Source of the DNA: Candidatus Thorarchaeota archaeon
Lineage (GTDB): Archaea; Asgardarchaeota; Thorarchaeia; Thorarchaeales; Thorarchaeaceae
Length of the DNA: 5,834 bases
Assembly (NCBI GenBank): GCA_016839345.1
Contig: JAEOUL010000338.1
Coordinates: 1 to 5,834, forward strand
Direction: 5' to 3'
Shown: positions 1 to 5,714 of the stretch, piece after piece
Numbering within the stretch: position 1 is the stretch's first letter
How the letters are laid out: each line of letters opens with the position of its first letter
Program-made: the position numbers and the translations under genes
The notes under the pieces: generated by a model
The model's input: the letters and a program-made list of their open reading frames with translations, nothing else
What the model was told of the DNA's origin: nothing
Databases searched by the model: none

Positions 1-2
1 AA

Positions 3-266
3 GGAATGATCACGAATACATCAATCCTCGAACCAGGCATTTACAACCTTGAAGTAAGAGCATATGATCCGAATGATAACTTCTGTTCCGCAGCCATCGT
101 AGTTACGATTCTTGAGTCTGAGGTTATTCCTACTACCACTGATACAATAACTTCTTCACTGGAAGATATGATTACGGTAGTGACACTCACATTAGGAATC
201 GGAATTGGAGGTGCTGCTGTTTTGATAATCATTGTTGCATTCCTCAAGAGAGGTTCAGAAAAATAA
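3..266 (+). CDS. C-terminal fragment of a membrane-anchored surface protein (5' end outside window)
   Basis: Only the last 88 codons are visible, and the frame is open to the left edge, so the ATG at position 6 is probably internal. Residues following the sequence GIYNLEVRAYD match the closing strands of an Ig-like or cadherin-like extracellular beta-sandwich (G-x-Y-x-L-x-V-x-A-x-D, then a run of alternating hydrophobics). A short Thr/Ser-rich spacer (TTTDTITSS) leads to one membrane helix (about MITVVTLTLGIGIGG through IIIVAFL) and a basic tail, KRGSEK. This predicts an exported protein whose bulk faces outside, held by a C-terminal helix. The anchor resembles that of the protein at 1635-2585. 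No PGF-CTERM-type sorting motif is seen. What the missing ectodomain does cannot be told from here. It converges with the acetyltransferase gene, whose stop lies 68 bases away. Confidence 0.75.
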   Translation, partial: GMITNTSILEPGIYNLEVRAYDPNDNFCSAAIVVTILESEVIPTTTDTITSSLEDMITVVTLTLGIGIGGAAVLIIIVAFLKRGSEK

Positions 267-333
267 TACGCTAGAACTCCACCAGACTTTGATAAGTTAC
301 TAGATGAGATGCTACCATTCTTACTCAATTGAA

Positions 334-1311
334 CTAGAGTTGTTTAGTCATGGATACGTCCTCACGCAATTTCCTAAAACCAATACTTTCAATTTTCGAT
401 ATAACATGAGTTCTGTGTATTGAACAGTTGATAGATGCAGTTGTTAATCCTCTATAACCAGTTTCAATTAGAAGAACCTTTGGGATAACCTCCAATAACA
501 AGTCATTGTCCCTCTCAAACAGAATCGGTGATGAAAGACGAATTTGTTGTTCAATTCTTGATTGAGTAGCTTCGATCATTCCAAAAGGCCTATCTTCTCC
601 CTCCTTATAGAATGCATAATTGTGAATTGACTGTCCAGAAATTCTTCCAGCAAAGAAACGTATGGCTCTTGACGGAATAAGGTCTTTGATGAATTTTTCT
701 CGTCCTATGGCTTCGAGGTAGGATGCTGGATAGCAATCATCCAGCATTGCATCAATGTCCTGAGTATTAATCTTAGTGACTTCACGGATAATCACATCAT
801 TGGAAGTACTACTGCTATTCTGACTCACAGAATCTAGTTGAAAACGACCTGAGTGAAATGTTGTTTCGAAGCCTTCAGAGGTGTACAGAGGTACTGCTCT
901 GTCATTGTCAGCTCTTGCATCAAGTCGAACTTTCTTGACATCTAACTCACGAGCTCGTCTATAAGTTAAATGAAGCAATTTTCTGGCAAGTCCCTGCCTC
1001 TGGTATTTTGGATGTGTAATGAGATTTGCCACATAGACTTCATCTTTCTCAATATTCAATTGAATTCCACTTGCAAGGGTATCGTCCATTTCAGCAATAT
1101 AGAACTCCATTCTCATTCCTAGAACTCTTTGAAGAAGTTTGTAAAAGGATGTGTTAATCTTCTTCAGAATTTTCCGCATTTCATCTGTGTCAAGTCTATC
1201 CTCCTCAATGCTATTCTTGAAAGACAGCTCAAGTAGTGTCATGAATTCATCAAATTCATCTGCTCTTAGCTCACGTATCTCTGGAATTGTCATGTTATCT
1301 GCAGGTTTCAT
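334..1311 (-). CDS. Tandem GNAT-family N-acetyltransferase
   Basis: Acetyl-CoA-dependent acyltransferase of the GNAT fold, 325 residues from the chosen start, with no signal peptide or membrane helix and so probably cytosolic. Domain 1 (about residues 8-160) has the acetyl-CoA pyrophosphate loop Q/R-x-x-G-x-A as QRQGLA (104-109), preceded by the beta strand VANLITHP, and the late motif N-x-x-A-x-x-L-Y-x-x-x-G-F-E (136-149). A Ser/Asn-rich linker (about 161-172) joins domain 2 (173-325). Domain 2 keeps the GNAT-like C-terminal pattern (GYRGLTTASIN ... ESIGF) but has no recognisable acetyl-CoA loop, so it may be structural or substrate-binding. Tandem GNATs occur in MshD-type enzymes, but nothing points to that substrate. 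The frame extends to a GTG at 1380. I prefer the ATG at 1309-1311 because a purine-rich GGGGA (1318-1322, minus) lies six bases upstream and domain homology begins just after it. ATG 1293 is a third option. The substrate is unknown. Confidence 0.88.
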   Translation of the reverse strand: MKPADNMTIPEIRELRADEFDEFMTLLELSFKNSIEEDRLDTDEMRKILKKINTSFYKLLQRVLGMRMEFYIAEMDDTLASGIQLNIEKDEVYVANLITHPKYQRQGLARKLLHLTYRRARELDVKKVRLDARADNDRAVPLYTSEGFETTFHSGRFQLDSVSQNSSSTSNDVIIREVTKINTQDIDAMLDDCYPASYLEAIGREKFIKDLIPSRAIRFFAGRISGQSIHNYAFYKEGEDRPFGMIEATQSRIEQQIRLSSPILFERDNDLLLEVIPKVLLIETGYRGLTTASINCSIHRTHVISKIESIGFRKLREDVSMTKQL

Positions 1312-1634
1312 GATGATTCCCCAAGGGGTTGTTACAGCCCTAAGCTGATTCTGAAACTGAATGAGAATAAACCTATTCACTAACGCATACCTGACCAGAT
1401 TACTAAGAAATGAGAGAGATGTATTTTCAAGAAATGTTCCACAGAGAATCTCTTATCACAAGTCGATGATCAAATTTCGGATATATTGGAACAACACTGT
1501 ATTCCATCAACCATAGAAATCAACTGAATATCATAATCATTTCATGGAAATAAAGGAAAATGGGAGCATAAAGCTCCCAGAACTTATTTTGGCTACCAGC
1601 CTTCACATAATACCTTCCAAGTGAGTTTTTTTTA
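1312..1634. other. Non-coding stretch between the GNAT gene and the amidotransferase-like gene
   Basis: About 320 bases without a convincing gene on either strand; open frames here are under about 25 codons apart from the GTG extension of the GNAT gene. It holds the hairpin and T-tract at 1546-1579, and an A/T-only core within GGATATATTGG (1479-1489) that could be a distal TATA element for the GNAT gene. A closer TATA-like TTTATTCT (1364-1371, minus) would put initiation about 30 bases before the preferred GNAT start. A run of eight T on plus (1626-1633) directly adjoins the stop codon of the amidotransferase-like gene; on its coding strand this is a run of A and so not a terminator for that gene. 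Confidence 0.5.
1546..1579 (-). terminator. Hairpin plus T-rich tract downstream of the amidotransferase-like gene
   Basis: A perfect 7-bp inverted repeat, TGGGAGC/GCTCCCA (1561-1567 and 1573-1579), encloses a 5-base loop. Read on the minus strand, the direction of the gene ending at 1635, the stem is followed directly by TTTTCCTTTATTTCC (1560 down to 1546). This is the layout of an intrinsic terminator, about 55 bases past the stop codon. Archaeal termination depends mainly on the T-tract, so the hairpin may instead protect or define the mRNA 3' end. No T-tract follows the stem on the plus strand, so it is directional. Confidence 0.5.
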
Positions 1635-2585
1635 TCAATTCTTTCTTCGATAGAATATAACAATAGTCAACACCACTAGGAGAACCCCTGTTGAAGCAAC
1701 AGCAATCAAGGGTAAGTCAAGAGTCGAGGTTGTTGTGGGAGTATTGGGAGTGGTTGTGGTGGTTGTTGAATCAAGTGACTCAACAACAGAGGCTTCGATG
1801 AGCCACTTTGAAACTCTAAAGAGAATGTCCCACTCTGAATCAGGATCATCAAGATCATCACCAAAGGTTGTGTCATCTCTATCATTATTTTCCTCATATT
1901 CAGGATGGGGGCTTGAGAGGAAGACTGTACCGTTTCCATACTTGACTGCAATCATACCAGCTTCGTCATTGTATCCGTAGGTGGCAATAATATGCGCATT
2001 AGCGTCTTCTCTTGGAACAAAGTATTGGGAGCCATAATACATAGTTGAAAAATCCGCTGGGCAGTCTGAAAGATCGGGCCCTGTTGAAGACTGATTCACA
2101 TTCATGGTAGTAATATGAATTAAGTCACCTGGTTCATATACTGGATTCATAGAACAATTCAGGAAATGCACGTAGACTGCCCCGAAAGTTGCACCACCAC
2201 AGATTCCAAAATAAGACCCGCCATTTGCTACGAAATCCCTGATTTTCTGTACTCCATCAATATACTGAAGTTCATTGACACATGTGGTTTCTGATCCGCC
2301 AGGAATAACAAGAATATCATAGTCATCCAGGAAATCCTCTAGGATTTGGGAGGCGGTGACAGTTACAACGGATGCATTCATCCATTCAAACATCCTTGTA
2401 AGCGCCATGTGACTGGAATTCATCACACCCGCTCCATTGTAGACAGCAACCTTAACACCAGTTAAATCATCATATTCCACTTGAGCCCGCGATGGTATTG
2501 GTGAAAGAACTATCAGACATAGAATTACCAACACAGATATTCCTAGCAATCTCCGATTGCGAAACGCTCTCGTTCTCCAACTCAT
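1635..2585 (-). CDS. Secreted, membrane-tethered glutamine-amidotransferase-like protein (BPL_N-like)
   Basis: A 316-residue protein. Residues 1-35 form a signal sequence (basic RTRAFRNRR, hydrophobic LLGISVLVILCLIVL, likely cleavage near SRAQ). Residues 43-265 form a class I glutamine amidotransferase-like fold closest to the N-terminal domain of biotin-protein ligases: first strand KVAVYNGAG (45-53), LVIPGG (92-97), the nucleophile elbow GICGGA with Cys129, and SPHPE giving His227 and Glu229. The Cys-His-Glu set is therefore complete. Five N-x-S/T sequons (Asn56, 70, 143, 164, 218) suit an exported glycoprotein. A very acidic segment follows the His/Glu motif. The tail is a Thr-rich stalk (273-288), a membrane helix (about 290-311) and RRKN. 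The start at 2585 is supported by GGGTGA six bases upstream. The substrate is unknown; ammonia transfer is doubtful since no partner domain is present, and hydrolase or peptidase activity is equally possible. Confidence 0.85.
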   Translation of the reverse strand: MSWRTRAFRNRRLLGISVLVILCLIVLSPIPSRAQVEYDDLTGVKVAVYNGAGVMNSSHMALTRMFEWMNASVVTVTASQILEDFLDDYDILVIPGGSETTCVNELQYIDGVQKIRDFVANGGSYFGICGGATFGAVYVHFLNCSMNPVYEPGDLIHITTMNVNQSSTGPDLSDCPADFSTMYYGSQYFVPREDANAHIIATYGYNDEAGMIAVKYGNGTVFLSSPHPEYEENNDRDDTTFGDDLDDPDSEWDILFRVSKWLIEASVVESLDSTTTTTTPNTPTTTSTLDLPLIAVASTGVLLVVLTIVIFYRRKN

Positions 2586-2591
2586 AGGAAG

Positions 2592-2636
2592 TCACCCTAT
2601 TTATTCCAGAGAAAAATTCAGAGGGTAATTTAATAC
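2592..2636 (-). promoter_or_regulatory. Putative promoter and ribosome binding site of the amidotransferase-like gene
   Basis: On the minus strand, TATTAAATT (about 2627-2635) is the best TATA-like element. Initiation about 26 bases downstream would fall near 2605, leaving a leader of about 20 bases. That leader contains AGGGTGA (2592-2598), a good match to the archaeal GGAGGTGA ribosome binding consensus, ending six bases before the ATG. The spacing is internally consistent, but the TATA element is imperfect and no BRE is obvious. It suggests the gene has its own promoter despite lying 115 bases downstream of the co-directional acyltransferase-fold gene. Confidence 0.4.
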
Positions 2637-2700
2637 TACACTTCAACGCAGGGGTTTAGTAAAATAGATTATAGGAATAAGTCCAATGCAGTGATCAGTT

Positions 2701-3537
2701 TCATTGTAATCCAAATCCCTCTTGCATGAGCTCTGAAAGCTTGGCAATGAAACGTGTCGCGGGAGCCCCGAGAGAAACTTCCTCATCGAACATTACTGTC
2801 ATGTGAAGATATTCGCCCATGTCTGCTGGGTCAGCAAAGTTTCTGGGCTTCGATGAAATCCCCCCCAAAGCGAATACAACAGAGTGCAGACCGATTGGAA
2901 TAGCCCACCCACCACCTTTCCCAAACATTCCCACTGCTGTAACTGCGACGGTACCCATGAGACGCTTCCTAAGAAAGGGGTCCGATCTAATCTTCCTCCA
3001 ATATAACTTCCTCAGCAGGTTCGGCATGCGGGAAAAGATTCTGACCGATGTAGGAGATCTTTCACCGGATTTCCCGCGGCTTTCACTAATGTCACTCGTC
3101 TGAGCCTGACGAATCTCATCATGTATTTGCCTGTAGCTTTTTTCATTTGCTTTCCTGACACAATATGCGGTAGCAAATCTTTCGGATTTAACCTGCCGTT
3201 CAATTATCATACCTACGTCAACATCGTCAAAGACAATCAACTTCTTCTTGCCTTTCTTGATGGCTTGGACTTCTTTATGTTCACTGACAGCTTGAGCTAC
3301 ACACTTTACAACCCAACCTGTAAAGGATAACTTCTCTCCGGTCTTCGCTTCATTCTCTGATATGAACTTGCGAGCTTTAGTGACGTCAATCTCAACCAGC
3401 CCGTAGATACGGTGCTTCGGTGCAAGGTTGTTGAGAAGTTCTATGGGTCTTGTGGTTCTACGAGTTATCTCCTTGAAACCAACAGCACTTCCAGACTCTT
3501 CGGTCTTCGTATCAATGTCCTGTTCTTTTGATGTCAT
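2701..3537 (-). CDS. Free-standing 2-oxoacid dehydrogenase E2-type acyltransferase-fold protein with degenerate active site
   Basis: A 278-residue protein covering only the catalytic-domain fold of dihydrolipoamide acyltransferases (CAT-like fold); there is no lipoyl domain or subunit-binding domain, and no E1 or E3 gene nearby. Family marks run in order: IYGLVEIDVTKARKF (44-58), LSFTGWVVKCVAQAV (70-84), VDVGMIIERQV (106-116), KSYRQIHDEI (133-142), the strand GTVAVTAVGMFG (195-206) matching the E2 T-x-S-N-x-G region, and the C-terminal strand and helix HMTVMFDEEVSLGAPATRF (245-263). In active E2 enzymes this last block is D-H-R-x-x-D-G-A. Here the His is Glu252 and the second Asp is Leu256, while Asp251, Gly257 and Ala258 remain. 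Thr200 may fill the Ser position. Residues 145-192 form a basic linker (many Arg/Lys). An AAGG lies nine bases before the ATG. It is probably cytosolic; its role is unknown and may be non-catalytic. Confidence 0.85.
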   Translation of the reverse strand: MTSKEQDIDTKTEESGSAVGFKEITRRTTRPIELLNNLAPKHRIYGLVEIDVTKARKFISENEAKTGEKLSFTGWVVKCVAQAVSEHKEVQAIKKGKKKLIVFDDVDVGMIIERQVKSERFATAYCVRKANEKSYRQIHDEIRQAQTSDISESRGKSGERSPTSVRIFSRMPNLLRKLYWRKIRSDPFLRKRLMGTVAVTAVGMFGKGGGWAIPIGLHSVVFALGGISSKPRNFADPADMGEYLHMTVMFDEEVSLGAPATRFIAKLSELMQEGFGLQ

Positions 3538-3622
3538 ATAAGAAAACCTTCTTTCAATATGTGATAGCAGACAAAGCAGATAGCATTCCGCTGTTTCTTG
3601 AACGCCAAATTTGTCAAGAAGT

Positions 3623-3633
3623 CATATAAAAAT
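3623..3633. promoter_or_regulatory. Shared TATA-like element in the divergent intergenic region
   Basis: CATATAAAAAT lies in the 150 bases between the divergent acyltransferase-fold and serine hydrolase genes. Read on plus it gives ATATAAAAA and would start transcription near 3654, leaving a leader of about 34 bases that carries the hydrolase ribosome binding site. Read on minus it gives TTTTTATATG, also close to the archaeal TTTATATA form, with a leader of about 65 bases to the start at 3537. I see no better candidate for either gene. Whether one box serves both or only the hydrolase is an inference. Confidence 0.4.
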
Positions 3634-3676
3634 CCACCAAAATGTACAAATTCTTCTTTCATCGAAAAAGTCGGCT

Positions 3677-3681
3677 GGTGA
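3677..3681 (+). promoter_or_regulatory. Ribosome binding site fixing the GTG start of the serine hydrolase
   Basis: GGTGA, an exact piece of the archaeal consensus GGAGGTGAT, sits six bases before the GTG at 3688-3690. It supports this non-ATG start, since the next in-frame ATG is codon 66, far inside the conserved domain. The ATG overlapping it at 3686 is out of frame and meets TGA at once. Confidence 0.65.
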
Positions 3682-3687
3682 ATAGAT

Positions 3688-4896
3688 GTGACAAAAAGCA
3701 TCGACGTATCAGGTTTTGTCAAACCGGAGTTTGAAGCAGTGAGAGATGCCTTTGAAGAAAATTTTGAGATTCGCAATGAGCTGGGTGCTGCTTGTTGTAT
3801 CTATTATAAAGGTGAAAAAGTAGTCGACCTATGGGGCGGCATCAGGAATGAAAACACTGGAGAGCCATGGGAAGAAGATACCATGGTGCTTGTGTGGTCG
3901 ACAACAAAGGGACTATCAGCTTTGGCTATGGCGCTTGCTCATTCACAAGGGTTGTTTGACTATGACGAGCATATCTCGAAATATTGGCCCGAGTTTGCCC
4001 AGCAGGGAAAAGAAAAGATCACTATCCGGCAACTGATGGCACATCAAGCAGGACTTTTTGCATTCGATGAACTAGGTGACAAGGAAATCATATCAGACAT
4101 TGACCGCTTAGCTGTGATTCTAGCTCGACAGAAACCAGTATATGAACCTGGGACAAGACACACCTACCATGCCTTGACTCTCGGCTTCTACCAGAGCGAG
4201 CTCTTGCGGCGAGTAGACCCTGAAGGTCGTACCCTTGGATTGTACTTTCAGGATGAGATAGCCACTCCACTAGGTCTCGATTTTTTCATTCGACTTCCCC
4301 AAGATATACCAAATTCTAGACTGGCTACACTTCGACAAGTCAAGTTTGGTTTCTCAGCTATGCGCTCTGTACCAGTTGGAATGATACTCTCATCGATGAA
4401 TCCAAGATCAGCCATTCGTCGTGCATTAAAGGGAACGGAGTTTTGTCTAGACGACAATCATATCTACGCCCGAAATTATGAAGTCCCGTCTGGAGGGGGT
4501 GTAGGAACAGCTCGTGCTATTGCCCATGCATACAGCGTCTTTGCGACAGGGGGAAAGGAGCTTGGGCTTCGAGAGGAAACACTTCAGCAACTTATGGCCC
4601 CACCCACAGCTCCCCAACACGGTTTCCGAGATGGAGCTCTGAAGACTGAAACGAGCTACTCGCTTGGTTTCGCAAAACCTCTTCCAAAGAATCCATTCGG
4701 TTCTCCAAGCTCGTTTGGGATGCCAGGAACTGGAGGTTCATTTGGGTTTGCTGATCCGAAAGCCAAGATAGGTTATGGATATGTTCTCAACGGATTAGGT
4801 ACATCATTCCCAAATGATCCACGAGAGATCGCTCTACGTACTGCAATGTATAATTCGATTGGTATCACAGACCTAATCACTGAGGAGAGAGGGTAA
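3688..4896 (+). CDS. Class C beta-lactamase-like serine hydrolase (PF00144 family; esterase or peptidase type)
   Basis: A 402-residue, full-length member of the penicillin-binding-protein-like serine hydrolases. The nucleophile motif S-x-x-K is Ser71-Thr-Thr-Lys74 within VWSTTKGL. The second motif Tyr is Tyr160 in TYHALTLG, preceded by YEPGTRH, as in the EstB/LACTB-like branch rather than Y-A-N of true beta-lactamases. The third motif region is FGMPGTGG (343-350) followed by GFADP and YVLNG. Relatives I recall read F-G-H-x-G-x-G-G there, so the His position appears to be Met345. There is no signal peptide or membrane helix, so the enzyme is predicted cytosolic and antibiotic resistance is unlikely; hydrolysis of a small ester, amide or lactone is more probable. 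The GTG start is set by GGTGA upstream. It is followed 29 bases later by a DUF998 membrane protein gene on the same strand, very likely an operon. The natural substrate cannot be deduced. Confidence 0.92.
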   Translation: MTKSIDVSGFVKPEFEAVRDAFEENFEIRNELGAACCIYYKGEKVVDLWGGIRNENTGEPWEEDTMVLVWSTTKGLSALAMALAHSQGLFDYDEHISKYWPEFAQQGKEKITIRQLMAHQAGLFAFDELGDKEIISDIDRLAVILARQKPVYEPGTRHTYHALTLGFYQSELLRRVDPEGRTLGLYFQDEIATPLGLDFFIRLPQDIPNSRLATLRQVKFGFSAMRSVPVGMILSSMNPRSAIRRALKGTEFCLDDNHIYARNYEVPSGGGVGTARAIAHAYSVFATGGKELGLREETLQQLMAPPTAPQHGFRDGALKTETSYSLGFAKPLPKNPFGSPSSFGMPGTGGSFGFADPKAKIGYGYVLNGLGTSFPNDPREIALRTAMYNSIGITDLITEERG

Positions 4897-4910
4897 AACG
4901 AGCTAATTCT

Positions 4911-4917
4911 GAGGTGG
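4911..4917 (+). promoter_or_regulatory. Ribosome binding site that decides the start of the DUF998 gene
   Basis: GAGGTGG matches the archaeal GGAGGTGAT consensus and ends eight bases before the ATG at 4926-4928. The in-frame GTG at 4914 lies inside this element, so it is more likely part of the ribosome binding site than a start codon. The translated product is then 208 rather than 212 residues. Confidence 0.65.
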
Positions 4918-4925
4918 CACTCCAA

Positions 4926-5552
4926 ATGGTAGAAAGAGCCAATAGACTGCAAATGGTCTTACTCATCTGCGGTATCCTTTCTTCTCTACTATATGTTGCT
5001 ACTGATATACTTGGAGGTTTTGTATGGGAAAATTATGATTTTACCTCTCAATATATCAGTGAACTAAGCGCCATTGGAGCTCCATCGAGATCATTCGTAA
5101 TCCCACTTTATCTTGTGTATAATGTTCTTGTAACCGCATTTGTCTTGGGTGTCTGGACAGTTGCAAATGGGAATCTCACCCTGCGTTTTTTGGCAGGTCT
5201 CCTTCTTGGATATGTTGTCGCAGGCGTTGTAGGACTATTCTTTCCAATGTATCCAGAAGAGTCCGCAGTAACTCTTTCTAATGCCATGCACCAAATTCTT
5301 GCGGGTGTGACTGTGTTCTTTATTCTGTTATCTCTCTTAATTGGAGCTAGTGCATTTGGGAAGCGGTTTGGTCTTTATTCAATAGGTACTATTCTGCTAT
5401 ACCTTGTATTGGGATCTTTACCTTTCTTGGGTGTAGCCCAAGTTGAAGAGGGACTACCAACACCATGGCTTGGTGTTGTAGAGCGAATCATGGTCTATGG
5501 ATATATGCTATGGATAGCTGTGCTCGCGTTTGCTCTTTTGCGTAGAGAGTAG
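4926..5552 (+). CDS. DUF998-family six-helix membrane protein
   Basis: A 208-residue integral membrane protein with about six predicted helices (roughly residues 9-29, 57-79, 87-106, 121-143, 149-169 and 185-205). The loop after helix 1, reading YISELSAIGAPSR (43-55), is the recognisable signature of the DUF998 family (PF06197), and the total length fits it. Further polar points are FPMYPEE after helix 3 and MHQ at the start of helix 4. The C-terminus LLRRE is basic, suggesting a cytoplasmic tail. No enzymatic role is established for the family. It follows the serine hydrolase by 29 bases on the same strand, with its ribosome binding site in the gap, so the two are probably co-transcribed. 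A link in lipid or envelope metabolism is possible but only a guess. The ATG at 4926 is preferred over GTG 4914 because the latter overlaps the ribosome binding site. Confidence 0.85.
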   Translation: MVERANRLQMVLLICGILSSLLYVATDILGGFVWENYDFTSQYISELSAIGAPSRSFVIPLYLVYNVLVTAFVLGVWTVANGNLTLRFLAGLLLGYVVAGVVGLFFPMYPEESAVTLSNAMHQILAGVTVFFILLSLLIGASAFGKRFGLYSIGTILLYLVLGSLPFLGVAQVEEGLPTPWLGVVERIMVYGYMLWIAVLAFALLRRE

Positions 5553-5579
5553 TGTTTAGGCTTGATTGGCGAAATATTA

Positions 5580-5714
5580 CTATCCTGCAAAGATTTGAGC
5601 CATAATTCGATTTTCTGCTTTTCTAAGGTCCTCTATTGTGACAATCTTGCAGATTCGAAGTGTTTGGACTAAATCTACAGTGCAGGTTCTACGAGGATAC
5701 TCGTTGTATCCCAT
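5580..5714 (-). CDS. Possible small protein, 44 residues, unknown function
   Basis: A minus-strand frame of 44 codons, from ATG (5712-5714) to TAG (5580-5582), with an in-frame stop six codons upstream that excludes a longer protein. The composition looks protein-like: MGYNEYPRRTCTV, then an amphipathic stretch VDLVQTLRICKIVTIEDLRK and AENRIMAQIFAG, with two Cys (11, 22) and no low-complexity sequence. No family is recognised and no good ribosome binding site precedes the ATG. TTTAATGA lies about 20-27 bases upstream, the spacing expected of a TATA element for a leaderless transcript. It converges with the DUF998 gene, whose stop is 27 bases away. It could be a chance frame; conservation in relatives would decide. 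Confidence 0.4.
   Translation of the reverse strand: MGYNEYPRRTCTVDLVQTLRICKIVTIEDLRKAENRIMAQIFAG

Noticed and set aside
41..328. Minus-strand open frame of 95 codons overlapping the left-edge surface protein
   Set aside because: It lies antisense to a frame with clear Ig-like, stalk and membrane-helix features; its own product is Ser/Val-rich with no recognisable fold.
325..332. TCAATTGA palindrome between the convergent genes as a terminator or operator
   Set aside because: Eight bases with no loop or adjacent T-tract; expected often by chance in AT-rich sequence.
1151..1348. Plus-strand open frame of 65 codons rich in Ser
   Set aside because: It is antisense to the first GNAT domain and its low-complexity Ser content mirrors the opposite strand's codons.
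1591..1601. GGCT/AGCC short inverted repeat near the amidotransferase-like gene end
   Set aside because: A 4-bp stem with a 3-base loop and no T-tract is too weak next to the stronger hairpin at 1561-1579.
1737..1772. Low-complexity GTTGTTG/GGTTGTGG run as a possible DNA repeat array
   Set aside because: It is the codon-level reflection of the Thr-rich stalk, without a constant unit or spacer.
1706..1980. Open frames on both strands overlapping the stalk-coding part of the amidotransferase-like gene
   Set aside because: They are by-products of the repetitive Thr-coding DNA and acidic loop; neither has a start signal or a family match.
2819..3330. Open frames on both strands inside the acyltransferase-fold gene
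   Set aside because: All are out of frame with a gene showing E2-family features along its whole length.
3688..4896. Antibiotic-resistance beta-lactamase
   Set aside because: The protein lacks a signal peptide and has the esterase-type Y-H-A and G-T-G-G motifs rather than Y-A-N and K-T-G, so resistance is not supported.
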